Below, one piece after another: positions 21,848 to 30,399 of a DNA stretch of 64,000 nucleotides. The stretch is taken from assembly GCA_050943735.1 (NCBI GenBank), contig JBMNPT010000002.1, forward strand, positions 1-64,000, given 5' to 3'. The notes below the pieces were generated by a model. That model was not told the origin of the DNA. It ran no database searches and saw only the letters and a list, made by a program, of their open reading frames with translations. Position numbers and translations under genes: made by a program. The stretch is from JBMNPT01 sp050943735 (lineage in GTDB: Bacteria > Bacillota > Clostridia > Oscillospirales > RGIG577). Position 1 is the stretch's first letter. Each line of letters starts with the position of its first letter.

Positions 21848-22453
21848 ATGAGTAAAATCACCTGGCGGGGTGGAACCCTATTGGCTCCTGTGCCCCCGGT
21901 TCTGGTCACCTGCGGCACCATGGAGCGCCCCAATTTGCTCACCATCGGCTGGACCGGTATTTTGAGCACCATTCCGCCCCGCACCTACATATCGGTACGC
22001 CCTGAACGATACTCCCATTCCCTCATCCGGGAGAGCGGTGAATTTGTCATCAATCTGACCACCGCATCCATGGTGTGGGCCACCGATCTGTGCGGTGTCA
22101 AAAGTGGCCGGGAGATTGACAAATTCGCCCTCTGCGGTCTCACTCCCCAACCTGCCAGCCAGGTGTCCTGTCCCATGCTGCAGGAAAGCCCTCTCTCCCT
22201 GGAATGCCGGGTACAACAGGTGATTCCGCTGGGTTCTCACGACATGTTTCTGGCGGACATCGTAGCGGTCAATGTGGAGGAATCGCTGGTGGACAGTGCC
22301 GGGAAACTGCATCTGGACAAAGCCGGCCTACTGGCCTACGCCCATGGGGAATATTTTGAACTGGGGAAAAAACTGGGGAGTTTTGGCTACAGCGTACGCA
22401 AAAAGCCCCGCAAACGCCCTTCCCGCACAACCGCAACCAAAAGGAGGAAATGA
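21848..22453 (+). CDS. Flavin reductase-like FMN-binding protein
   Basis: A 201-residue split-barrel flavoprotein of the flavoredoxin group: LLAPVPPVLVTCGTMERPNLLTIGWTG, then PRTYISVRPERYSHSLI and GEFVINLTTASMVWATDLCGVKSGREIDKF, which form the FMN and dimer surface. Such proteins reduce flavin or bind FMN as electron carriers in anaerobes. The basic tail (VRKKPRKRPSRTTATKRRK) is an odd addition that could bind nucleic acid or membrane. The ATG at 21848 follows AAAGGAGAG. The next gene begins one base past its stop, a translationally coupled pair. Confidence 0.85.
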   Translation: MSKITWRGGTLLAPVPPVLVTCGTMERPNLLTIGWTGILSTIPPRTYISVRPERYSHSLIRESGEFVINLTTASMVWATDLCGVKSGREIDKFALCGLTPQPASQVSCPMLQESPLSLECRVQQVIPLGSHDMFLADIVAVNVEESLVDSAGKLHLDKAGLLAYAHGEYFELGKKLGSFGYSVRKKPRKRPSRTTATKRRK

Positions 22454-22454
22454 C

Positions 22455-22838
22455 ATGTCCCTGTATCTCTCACTGATGGTGCTGCTCACCCCAGCCATTC
22501 TGGTGGCAATCGGCTGGCTATGGTGCAACCGTCCCCCTCAGACCATCAGTCTAAACTACGGCTACCGCACCCGCCGCTCCATGCAGAGCCACAAGGCCTG
22601 GCATTTTGCCCATCGTTATTTCGGCCGTCTGTGGATGACCATTGGACTGATTTTGATTCCCCTCTCTCTGGGAGTGCTCTATCTGCTGCGAGCCCATGCG
22701 GAAAAGGCCGCCATCGGCATTGTCATTGTGCAATGTGTGTGTATGTTGTTTCCCATCCTCCCCACTGAACTGGCCCTGCAAAAGGAGTTTGGAGACGGGA
22801 AATCCAACAGTAAAAAATCCCGTAAAAAACAAAGCTGA
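22455..22838 (+). CDS. SdpI-family membrane protein
   Basis: A 127-residue protein with three to four membrane segments (LSLMVLLTPAILVAIGWLW, FGRLWMTIGLILIPLSLGVLYLL, AAIGIVIVQCVCMLFPIL). NYGYRTRRSMQSHKAWHFAHRYFGR matches the conserved GYRTxxSM-W region of the SdpI family, known from immunity to the SDP toxin, though many members sit apart from toxins. No toxin gene is nearby. GGAGG of the ribosome site is in the end of the flavin reductase gene, so translation is coupled. Confidence 0.8.
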   Translation: MSLYLSLMVLLTPAILVAIGWLWCNRPPQTISLNYGYRTRRSMQSHKAWHFAHRYFGRLWMTIGLILIPLSLGVLYLLRAHAEKAAIGIVIVQCVCMLFPILPTELALQKEFGDGKSNSKKSRKKQS

Positions 22839-22844
22839 AACCCA

Positions 22845-22887
22845 AACAGGGTGCGGAGAAAAATTTCTCTCCGCACCCTGTTTTTTA
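22845..22887. terminator. Bidirectional terminator
   Basis: AACAGGGTGCGGAGA and TCTCCGCACCCTGTT form a 15-bp stem followed by six T; it closes the sdpI and clpC genes, which converge here. Confidence 0.92.
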
Positions 22888-25317
22888 CGCCCGTAATGAC
22901 TGAGTCACCTGAAAATGCAAAGCATTTTCCTGAACGGTGACCACCACTTCTTCTCCCCGCTCTGCTTCTCCTGTGAGCAGCAGTTCCGCCAGCCGGTCCT
23001 CCACCATACGCACCATCGTCCGCCGCAGAGGCCGAGCGCCATATCGAGTATCCTCTCCCTGATGCAGCAGCCAATCCAGAGCGTCCTCTTCCACTCGCAG
23101 CCGGAGGCCCACACGTGCCGCTCTCTCGGCCATCTCCCGAGCCATTCCCCGGCTGATTTCCCGCAGCTGCTCCCGACCCAGCCGGGCAAAAGGCACTACT
23201 TCATCCATACGTCCCAGCAATTCGGGAGGAAACACCCGCCGTACCTCTTCCATCACCCGAGCGGGCACTCCGGGGCCCTCTCGCTCCTCACCAAAACCCA
23301 GCGGATGTGCCTGAGTGAACCATCTGGCCCCCACATTGGAGGTGAGAATGATCACCATATTGGACAAGTTTGCCGTTCGCCCCTGAGAATCGGTGAGCTT
23401 GCCGTCTTCCAGCATCTGCAGCAGCAGGTGAAGCACATCCGGATGGGCTTTTTCCACTTCATCCAGCAGCACCGAGTAAGGGTGCCGCCGCAGACGCGCC
23501 GTCAGCTGCCCCCCCTCATCAAACCCCACATAGCCGGGTGGAGAACCAATGAGCCGGGATACGCTGTGGGCTTCCATATATTCGCTCATGTCCAGACGGA
23601 TCAGTTCTTTTTCTCCGCCGAACAGTGCCCTGGCCAATGCCCGGCACAAAGCGGTTTTTCCCACGCCGGTGGGACCCACAAAGAGAAAGGAGCCCACAGG
23701 ACGGCCTTCTTCCTTGATGCCCAGCCGTCCCCGCCGTACCGCCCGGACCACTGCCTTCACCGCGGGATCTTGCCCAATGACCTGTTTCTTCAACTCTTTT
23801 TCCAGGTCCAGCATCCGCTGCCGCTCCTCCTGGGTGATGCTGCTCACCGGAATCCCCGTCCACCGCGCCACCACCTGGGCAATGTCCTCTCCGGTGACCA
23901 CCGGACGCTGGCAATCCTGCCCCGCCCAGCGCTGCTGCTCCTGCCGCAGGGCCTTTCGCAGGCGTTCCTCCCGGTCTCGCGCCCGGGCCGCCCGCTCAAA
24001 ATCCTGCCCCCGTACCGCCTCTTCCTTTTCCTGCTCCACCCGGCAAACCTGCTGTTCCAGCTGCTGCAAGGCGGCCGGTTGACCACACTCCCGAAGCCGC
24101 AGACAGGATGCCGCCTCATCCATCAAATCAATGGCTTTGTCAGGCAAATACCGATCATGCAGATACCGGCAGGACAATTCCACCGCCTGCTGCAACGCCT
24201 CATCGCTCAGCTGTACGCCATGGTGTTCCTCATACCGGGGACGAAGACCTTGCAGGATTTCCAAAGCCCCTTCCTGACTGGGCTCCTCCACCATCACCGG
24301 CTGGAAACGCCGCTCCAGAGCCGCGTCCTTTTCAATGTACCGCCGGTATTCCGCTGTGGTAGTGGCGCCAATGATCCGAAATTCCCCTCGGGCCAGGGTG
24401 GGTTTGAGGATATTGGCCGCATCGATGGCTCCCTCAGCAGCCCCCGCGCCCACAATGGTATGCAGCTCATCGATGAACAGAATCACATCTCCTGCCCGTC
24501 GAACCTCTTCCATGGTATTTTTGAGCCGGTCTTCAAATTCTCCCCGGTATTTGGCGCCCGCCACCATGGAGGACAGCTCCAGCGCCACCAGCCGGCGCCC
24601 ACGCAAAAACGCCGGAACTTCCCCCCGGGCCATGCGCAGTGCCAGCCCCTCCACAATGGCGGTTTTTCCCACCCCTGGCTCTCCAATCAGGCAGGGGTTG
24701 TTCTTGCTCCGGCGGCTGAGAATTTGCAGCATACGATCCACCTCATCTCCCCGGCCCACCAGTTCCTCCACCTGTCCGCTCATGGCGGCCGCTGTGAGGT
24801 CCCGGCCATATTTGAGCAAGGTGGGAGTGGAGCTCCCCGCCCGGCGGGTAAACCCTCCGGGCTCATATTCCTCTCTCTTCTGTTCTCCAAAGGACGCCAC
24901 AATTTCCCCATAACTTTTGCGGCAATCCACTCCCAATTCCCGCAGCACCCGGCCTCCCACGCTTTCGCTGTCCCGCAGCATGGCCATCAGCAGGTGCTCG
25001 CTGCCCACACAGGATGCTCCCGTCCGCCGGGCTTCTCTGGCTCCCTCTTCCAGCAGTTTGCGGCAGCAGGGTGTCATCCCCCGGGGCCGTATGCGGGTGG
25101 CCTCTCCCATGACCACCATTTCCTTCAGCTGAGCCACCACCCGCTGAACCGTCACATTTTTGCTGCCCAGCAGCCGGCCTGCTGCACATCCCGGTTCCCG
25201 CAGCATGGCCATGAGCAAATGCTCACTGCCCACATAATCGTGTCCCATCTCCATGGCTGCCTGACCCGCCCGTGCCAGCAGTCCCTTCGCCTTTTGGCTG
25301 AAATGATTCTCCGTCAT
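22885..25317 (-). CDS. clpC: ClpC-type AAA+ unfoldase
   Basis: An 810-residue Hsp100 protein. The N-terminal double Clp repeat (HDYVGSEHLLMAMLREPG and SCVGSEHLLMAMLRDSES) binds adaptors. The first AAA module has GEPGVGKT and DVILFIDELHTIVGAG, the middle UVR-like coiled region (EQEKEEAVRGQDFERAARARDREERL) marks ClpC/ClpE, and the second AAA has GPTGVGKT and LLDEVEKAHPDV. It unfolds proteins for ClpP. The ATG at 25317 follows AGAGGTGG. It has no ctsR, mcsA or mcsB neighbours, so it is not in the classical stress operon. Confidence 0.93.
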   Translation of the reverse strand: MTENHFSQKAKGLLARAGQAAMEMGHDYVGSEHLLMAMLREPGCAAGRLLGSKNVTVQRVVAQLKEMVVMGEATRIRPRGMTPCCRKLLEEGAREARRTGASCVGSEHLLMAMLRDSESVGGRVLRELGVDCRKSYGEIVASFGEQKREEYEPGGFTRRAGSSTPTLLKYGRDLTAAAMSGQVEELVGRGDEVDRMLQILSRRSKNNPCLIGEPGVGKTAIVEGLALRMARGEVPAFLRGRRLVALELSSMVAGAKYRGEFEDRLKNTMEEVRRAGDVILFIDELHTIVGAGAAEGAIDAANILKPTLARGEFRIIGATTTAEYRRYIEKDAALERRFQPVMVEEPSQEGALEILQGLRPRYEEHHGVQLSDEALQQAVELSCRYLHDRYLPDKAIDLMDEAASCLRLRECGQPAALQQLEQQVCRVEQEKEEAVRGQDFERAARARDREERLRKALRQEQQRWAGQDCQRPVVTGEDIAQVVARWTGIPVSSITQEERQRMLDLEKELKKQVIGQDPAVKAVVRAVRRGRLGIKEEGRPVGSFLFVGPTGVGKTALCRALARALFGGEKELIRLDMSEYMEAHSVSRLIGSPPGYVGFDEGGQLTARLRRHPYSVLLDEVEKAHPDVLHLLLQMLEDGKLTDSQGRTANLSNMVIILTSNVGARWFTQAHPLGFGEEREGPGVPARVMEEVRRVFPPELLGRMDEVVPFARLGREQLREISRGMAREMAERAARVGLRLRVEEDALDWLLHQGEDTRYGARPLRRTMVRMVEDRLAELLLTGEAERGEEVVVTVQENALHFQVTQSLRA

Positions 25318-25441
25318 TGTGCCACCTCTTTGTTCAGTCTCCTTATCAGTCTTGCCTGTTTTGGAGAAAAATTGCATCCATGGGCAAAATTCTCATCCTT
25401 CCATGCTATGACAAAAGCCTTTCAAAGAGTACCGGACACAA

Positions 25442-25475
25442 AAAAAGCTGTGGAATGACAATTCCACAGCTTTTT
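25442..25475 (-). terminator. Terminator of ilvE
   Basis: AAAAAGCTGTGGAAT and ATTCCACAGCTTTTT form a perfect 15-bp stem with a 4-base loop, just past the ilvE stop. Confidence 0.92.
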
Positions 25476-25488
25476 CGTTCTTTCGAGA

Positions 25489-26559
25489 TTACTTGACCTC
25501 GTACACCCAATCAAAGGGATCTTCCCGACGGCCGTTCTGGATATCGGTGAGGAAGTCATACAGCTTCTGAGACACTTCGCCGATTTTTTCATCATTGACC
25601 ACCATGATGTGATCGTTCCACTTGATTTCGCCCACAGGAGAAATGACCGCAGCCGTACCGGTGCCAAAGGCCTCTTCCAGCTTACCCTGCTGCCACAATT
25701 CATACAGCTCATCAATGGCAATTCGGCGTTCTTCCACCTCATAGCCCATATAGCGCAGCGCCTGAATGGCAGATTTCCGGGTAATTCCGGGGAGCACACT
25801 TCCGTGGAGCTCGGGGGTGACGATTTTCCCGTCGATCTTGAACATCATGTTCATGGCGCCCACTTCTTCAATGTACCGGCGTTCTACGCCATCCAGCCAC
25901 AACACCTGATGATAACCGCTCTCTTCCGCTTCCACCTGAGACTTGAGGGACGCCGCATAGTTGCCGCCAGTCTTCACATGACCCACGCCGCCGGGCACCG
26001 CACGGACATACTTTGTTTCCATGTAAATCTTCACCGGGTCCAGACCTTCGGGATAGTAGGCTCCCACCGGGCACAGAATGATCATAAACAGGTAGGTCTT
26101 GGAAGGCCGCACCCCCAGATGAGGCTCAGTGGCAATGATATAGGGACGAATGTACAGGCTGGTATCCTTGAGATCGGGAATCCAATCCTGCTCCAGCTTC
26201 ACCAGTGTGGTAATGGCCTGCAGTACATCCTCCTCATTGAGCTGGGGGATGCACAGCCGGTCACAGGAATTGTTGAGCCGTTTTACATTTTCCATGGGGC
26301 GGAACAACAGCACCCGTCCATCGGGAGCACGGTATGCCTTCATGCCCTCAAACACTTCCTGGGCATAATGCAGCACCATGGCAGAAGGATCCAGACTGAG
26401 CGGGCCATAGGGAACGATGCGAGGATCATGCCAGCCCTTGCCCTCGGTATAGTTCATAATGAACATATGGTCAGTGGGAATATCGCCAAAAGGCAGATGA
26501 TGGGGATCGGGTTTAACCTTGGGCGTTTTTGTCTTTTCAATGCGGATATCGAGTGCCAT
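25489..26559 (-). CDS. ilvE: Branched-chain amino acid aminotransferase
   Basis: A 356-residue PLP-dependent fold-IV aminotransferase that makes or breaks leucine, isoleucine and valine with 2-oxoglutarate. The PLP lysine is in GHVKTGGNYAASLKSQ, the phosphate cup follows in EEVGAMNMMF and PGITRKSAI, and GTGTAAVISPVG closes the site. The length and the N-terminal extension (LDIRIEKTKTPKVKPDP) fit the type II enzymes of plants and some bacteria rather than the shorter E. coli form. It is monocistronic. Confidence 0.95.
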   Translation of the reverse strand: MALDIRIEKTKTPKVKPDPHHLPFGDIPTDHMFIMNYTEGKGWHDPRIVPYGPLSLDPSAMVLHYAQEVFEGMKAYRAPDGRVLLFRPMENVKRLNNSCDRLCIPQLNEEDVLQAITTLVKLEQDWIPDLKDTSLYIRPYIIATEPHLGVRPSKTYLFMIILCPVGAYYPEGLDPVKIYMETKYVRAVPGGVGHVKTGGNYAASLKSQVEAEESGYHQVLWLDGVERRYIEEVGAMNMMFKIDGKIVTPELHGSVLPGITRKSAIQALRYMGYEVEERRIAIDELYELWQQGKLEEAFGTGTAAVISPVGEIKWNDHIMVVNDEKIGEVSQKLYDFLTDIQNGRREDPFDWVYEVK

Positions 26560-26640
26560 GGAATTTCCTCCTTGCTATTTTTGCAGCCGCTGGAGAAAAT
26601 ATTTTTCTCACCGACTGAAATTCTCTTTTCTTTCTCATTT

Positions 26641-26669
26641 ATTATCGCACTGTTAAACCACAATTTCAA
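26641..26669 (-). promoter_or_regulatory. Promoter of ilvE
   Basis: Minus-strand TTGAAA (26664-26669), 17-base spacer, GATAAT (26641-26646), giving a leader of about 75 bases with no T-box motif. Confidence 0.6.
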
Positions 26670-26802
26670 GGGATTTTCCCACATTTTTTACAAGTTTCCA
26701 TCTCTTTAATTGCATTTTTCACTCATCCGTCCATGGAATTTTCTCTCTTTCCATCCATTTGCGGGAATTTGTGCAAAAAGACTGCTTCCCTACGGGGTTT
26801 TA

Positions 26803-26811
26803 TGCTATAAT
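26803..26811 (+). promoter_or_regulatory. Extended -10 promoter of the secreted NodB-like protein gene
   Basis: TGC followed by TATAAT, an extended -10, with a poor -35. It lies about 53 bases before the ATG at 26864. Confidence 0.55.
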
Positions 26812-26863
26812 AAAATCAAATCCTGTACTGCGACAGTACGTTTACAATGGAAAGGAGCCTTTT

Positions 26864-28003
26864 ATGAAAAAAGCTCTCCTACCCCTTCTATTGACAGCTG
26901 CTCTGCTAGTCTCTCTGCTCTCCTGGACCGTCTGGTCCGCTCAGTCCAGCCTACGAGTGGCCATCAATGACACTGTCATCGAAAACCCCGGCGGCTTGGG
27001 GCCCGCCACAGAAAGCGGCGTCATTTATGTACCCATCGATGTCTTTACCCAATACCTGGGGGTACGGTATGGATATGACTCCATCACCTCCACCCTCACG
27101 TTGTACAAAGGTGCCCGAGCTCTCTATTTCAACCTCAGCACCAATACCGTCGCCGACCAAAACAATGATACCTTTAACCAAAAAGCCTATATCATCCAGG
27201 GACAATTCTATGTACCGGTGGATTTCTGTGCACGCTATCTGGGATTTCGCTATTCTTATATCTATGTAGATACCGGCTCGCTATTGCGTATCAGCGACAG
27301 CAGCGCTTCTCTTTCCGATAAACAGCTGGCAGATCAATACAGCAGCCGGCGCCCTTCTGTGAATCCCACTCCTGATCCCGGCGTCATCACGCCCGAACCG
27401 GAACCTGAAGATCCCGAGGAACCAGAAGTGGTCCGCAATATCTACCTCACCTTTTCCGATTGTCCCAACGCTGCTACCAGCACCATTCTGGATGTATTGG
27501 CCAGTGGAGGTGTACAGGCTACCTTCTTCCTCACACCTGAAGGAATTCGAGAATATCCGGAACTGGTGGTTCGCATGGCGGCCGAAGGTCACAGCTTAGG
27601 CATAGATTTGCAATTGCCCGCCAACCAGCTGATGGAAGAAGCAGACTGTATGGCATATCTTGCCGAAACCCAAACCCTGCTGCGGCAGATTATCAAAACC
27701 GATACCCTGTTGGTACGCCTGAATCGAAGTCAGGGCGGAGATCTTTCCGAATCTGCCCGTCAGGCCATGCAGAATCAGGGCTGGCATCTGTGGAGCGCAC
27801 ATGTCACTGACGCAGCACTGCCCAGCGGTTCCACCTCTGCTTACCGGGAGTTGAAAACCCGTCTGGAAGGCCGTACCGCCGCCAGTGTGGTGCAATTGTC
27901 CTCCACCAACCGGAATGCGGAGGCTCTTCGGCTGTTGCTGCGCAACATCGACCGAAAAAATTATCTTTTCCATCTCATCCGCTATACCACTCCTCCCCTG
28001 TAA
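26864..28003 (+). CDS. Secreted protein with stalk domain and degenerate NodB domain
   Basis: A 379-residue exported protein. Residues 1-26 are a signal peptide; 30-145 hold a copper-amine-oxidase-N-like stalk domain with two repeats (VIYVPIDVFTQYLGVRYGYD and QFYVPVDFCARYLGFRYSYI); 165-190 is a Pro/Glu linker; the rest resembles the NodB polysaccharide deacetylase fold. The catalytic motif TFDDGP reads TFSDCP at 196-201, and the metal motif HSxxH reads HSLGID with one His (243). Deacetylase activity is therefore unlikely; a binding or structural cell wall role is more probable. The ATG at 26864 follows GGAAAGGAG. Confidence 0.78.
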   Translation: MKKALLPLLLTAALLVSLLSWTVWSAQSSLRVAINDTVIENPGGLGPATESGVIYVPIDVFTQYLGVRYGYDSITSTLTLYKGARALYFNLSTNTVADQNNDTFNQKAYIIQGQFYVPVDFCARYLGFRYSYIYVDTGSLLRISDSSASLSDKQLADQYSSRRPSVNPTPDPGVITPEPEPEDPEEPEVVRNIYLTFSDCPNAATSTILDVLASGGVQATFFLTPEGIREYPELVVRMAAEGHSLGIDLQLPANQLMEEADCMAYLAETQTLLRQIIKTDTLLVRLNRSQGGDLSESARQAMQNQGWHLWSAHVTDAALPSGSTSAYRELKTRLEGRTAASVVQLSSTNRNAEALRLLLRNIDRKNYLFHLIRYTTPPL

Positions 28004-28009
28004 AAATTA

Positions 28010-28041
28010 AGAGCCGGAGCAAATGCTCCGGCTCTTTTTTT
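28010..28041. terminator. Bidirectional terminator
   Basis: AGAGCCGGAGC and GCTCCGGCTCT make an 11-bp stem with a 4-base loop and a T-run. It separates the convergent genes ending at 28003 and 28040. Confidence 0.9.
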
Positions 28042-29416
28042 ACCAGTTCGGATCATTGATATACAGTTCCACCTGCAGGGCAATCTTTCCATCCTGCAAT
28101 TTCATTTCCATCAGCCAAGCAAAGGTATTTCCTTCTGCCTCCACACGGGTAAAATGTGCTCCATAGGGCTCTCCCGTTTTGGTCCGGCGGAATTTTTTCA
28201 CCGTTCCCCGCAGAGCCTCCCGATATCCATCTACCACTGGCTCACACTCCATCAAAAAGGACCAGGGCAAAAGTTCTCCCAACTGCTGCTGCAAATCCAT
28301 CTCCTGATGGGGCTCCGCCCGAAAGACTCGCTTGCGAGAAACAGGCCCGACAGATCGCAGCTGTGCCAAAGAATGAACTTCTCCCACTGGCTTTTCCACG
28401 GCTTCTTCTCTGGGCGCAGCCGGATGAGATTTGGGCCTGGAACTTACAGAAGCAGCCTGGAAAAAAGAAGGATCGATGGCGTCCTCTCCAGACCACTGCA
28501 AGGGATTCTCCGGTTTTTTCCTACTGTGGGACGGCTCTCTGGCCACAGGAGCAGCGTACTCTTCTCGCTCCGCCGTGTAATTTTCCTGACGGGGCACTTT
28601 GTGGGGTTTACGGGGCTTGGGCGGTGCTTCCTGACTAGGAATGGCCTGCACCTCTTCCACAAAACCCACGTCAATTTTCTCGGGTTCAATGGCTCCCACA
28701 CCCTGTTCCACCTTTTCCTCAAAAAAGCTCTTCAAATCCAGCTCATTGAGCCGAAGCCGCGCATCCTGCCCGCTGAGCATCCGAGCTGCATAGACCCCTT
28801 CCACCAGCAGCACCAGAGGCAACAATGCTGTCATGGCCACCGTCTGCACCACCAAAGTTGCAATGGTTCCAGGCATCAGCAGCATCAAAATCACCACCGG
28901 CAAACTGATAATGCCAAACAGCACCCCCAATGCCGCCAGCGGAAGAATGCTTCCCCGCATGTGCTGACAGGACAGTGTAATCATCTGACGCACCGAAAGG
29001 GCCGGATTGAGCATGAAAAAATACCCGGTAAGAAAGAATAGTCCCAGGGCGTAGAGCATGGCAAAGGTGACAATCAAATCCAAAAGTCCGCCTACATAGG
29101 GCACCACGGGGAAAAATGCCTTAATTCCCATAGGGAGCATGGTGGTGAAAAAAGAAAGCTGATAAATTTTTCCCACATCCATAGACGTGCGAATTTCCCG
29201 CTGAATCACCAGTTCAAAGCATCGCTTCATCATCAGCAGCAGAACCGGTGACAGCAAAAATACCGGCAAAAATCCGCCGGCTCTATGGATATTCAGCAGG
29301 GAAACTCCATACACTCCCAGCGCAATGATCAAACTATACACTCCAAAATAGGGAAACAGTGCCAGCCAATTCTCTCGATAGAGCAGCCAGGCCCGTTTCA
29401 AAACCGCAAATATCAT
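28040..29416 (-). CDS. Membrane protein with long charged cytoplasmic tail, unknown
   Basis: A 458-residue protein. Residues 1-235 have about six membrane segments (ENWLALFPYFGVYSLIIALG, GGFLPVFLLSPVLLLMM, KAFFPVVPYVGGLLDLIV, ALGLFFLTGYFFML and so on), followed by a 220-residue tail rich in Pro, Glu, Lys and Arg that ends in a beta-rich module (YGAHFTRVEAEGNTFAWLMEMKLQDGKIALQVELYI). No enzyme motif was recognised. The arrangement suggests a membrane anchor with a regulatory or binding tail. Neighbours give no clue, since both flanking genes face other directions. Confidence 0.65.
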   Translation of the reverse strand: MIFAVLKRAWLLYRENWLALFPYFGVYSLIIALGVYGVSLLNIHRAGGFLPVFLLSPVLLLMMKRCFELVIQREIRTSMDVGKIYQLSFFTTMLPMGIKAFFPVVPYVGGLLDLIVTFAMLYALGLFFLTGYFFMLNPALSVRQMITLSCQHMRGSILPLAALGVLFGIISLPVVILMLLMPGTIATLVVQTVAMTALLPLVLLVEGVYAARMLSGQDARLRLNELDLKSFFEEKVEQGVGAIEPEKIDVGFVEEVQAIPSQEAPPKPRKPHKVPRQENYTAEREEYAAPVAREPSHSRKKPENPLQWSGEDAIDPSFFQAASVSSRPKSHPAAPREEAVEKPVGEVHSLAQLRSVGPVSRKRVFRAEPHQEMDLQQQLGELLPWSFLMECEPVVDGYREALRGTVKKFRRTKTGEPYGAHFTRVEAEGNTFAWLMEMKLQDGKIALQVELYINDPNW

Positions 29417-29524
29417 CAGGAACTCCTCCAGTATGTTGAATTACATTTGCAATCGGCATCCGCCGGTGGTACTATTTATATTAGGCGTTCCATTGCTTTT
29501 GCGCAACCTTTTTCAAAAAATTTG

Positions 29525-29553
29525 TTGCATTTCACCAGTTTCCCCACTAAAAT
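29525..29553 (+). promoter_or_regulatory. Promoter of the nucleosidase-like gene
   Basis: TTGCAT (29525-29530), 17-base spacer, TAAAAT (29548-29553), about 54 bases before the ATG at 29608. Confidence 0.6.
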
Positions 29554-29607
29554 AAAGAAGCATACTGGAACAATCGAGAAGGACCATCTGGATACGGAGG
29601 AGATACC

Positions 29608-30345
29608 ATGCAAAACCAGAACCGTCCGGTGCTGATCTGCGGCGCCATGGACGTGGAAATTCAACAGCTGCGCAGCTATATGCGTCCCTGCCGGGAAGAA
29701 TCCCTGGGCGGTTACACCCTGTGGCTGGGCGAAATTGACGAATTGCCCGTTGCATTGCTGCGCACTGAAATCGGCATTATCAACAGCGCCTGCGCCACAG
29801 CACTGGCCATTCATCAGCTGCAGCCCCAGTCGGTGCTGAACATCGGCTGTGCCGGCGGACATAGCCGCCTGGTCCACCGGGGTGATATTGTGCTGGGCAA
29901 AAGCTGTGTCAACATCACTTCTTTTGAAACCCCTGACGCATTGGAAAACGAAGGAATTCATGTGGAGGACTGGACCCCCAGTACCTTCTCCCCCGATGAG
30001 GAAGACCGTCCCATCCATGACCGGCTCTCCTGTGACAAGTATTTGCTGGAAGAAGCACAAAAATGCAGCTATGATAAAGGCCGGGTTCTGTGCGGTGTAC
30101 TGGGTTCGGGAGATGTGTGGAATCGAGAAGCTGATCATGTGCTGTGGCTCAACCAAACGCTGCACACCATGTGTGAGGATATGGAATCAGTTAGTGTGTA
30201 CAGTGTGGCCCACCGTTTTTCTCTACCTGTGCTTGGCATCCGGATCATCTCCAATCATGTGCTGTACCAAGAGGAGTATGATCGAAGCACCTGTCTGGAC
30301 TGTCAGCATTTTGTGCTGGAATTTCTCCACCGTTTGCGGGGCTAA
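29608..30345 (+). CDS. Nucleoside phosphorylase/nucleosidase family protein, MTAN-like
   Basis: A 245-residue protein of the PNP/UDP phosphorylase superfamily. The MTAN landmarks are recognisable: GAMDVEI (E17 in place of the catalytic E12), EIGIINSACATALAI, NIGCAGGHSRLVHRGDIVLG and the ribose-binding EDMES (M192, E193). The Asp that binds the base in MTAN (usually ISD) is Asn at 216 (IISN), as in the 6-oxopurine phosphorylases. It may therefore act on hypoxanthine or guanine nucleosides or be altered in activity. GGAGGAG precedes the ATG. It is monocistronic. Confidence 0.75.
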   Translation: MQNQNRPVLICGAMDVEIQQLRSYMRPCREESLGGYTLWLGEIDELPVALLRTEIGIINSACATALAIHQLQPQSVLNIGCAGGHSRLVHRGDIVLGKSCVNITSFETPDALENEGIHVEDWTPSTFSPDEEDRPIHDRLSCDKYLLEEAQKCSYDKGRVLCGVLGSGDVWNREADHVLWLNQTLHTMCEDMESVSVYSVAHRFSLPVLGIRIISNHVLYQEEYDRSTCLDCQHFVLEFLHRLRG

Positions 30346-30358
30346 AATTTTCGCAATA

Positions 30359-30392
30359 AAAAATCCGGTACCCTTTGGGTACCGGATTTTTT
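30359..30392 (+). terminator. Terminator of the nucleosidase-like gene
   Basis: AAATCCGGTACCC and GGGTACCGGATTT form a 13-bp stem with a 3-base loop and a T-run. Confidence 0.9.
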
Positions 30393-30399
30393 TACTTTC

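Noticed and set aside
22455..22838. SdpI-like gene as part of a toxin/immunity system
   Set aside because: No toxin or secretion gene is adjacent; the neighbour is a flavin reductase, and SdpI-family proteins occur widely without toxins.
22915..25458. 847-residue open frame on the plus strand
   Set aside because: It lies antisense to clpC, is rich in His, Pro and Gln, lacks a ribosome site, and is explained by the high-GC complement of a real gene.
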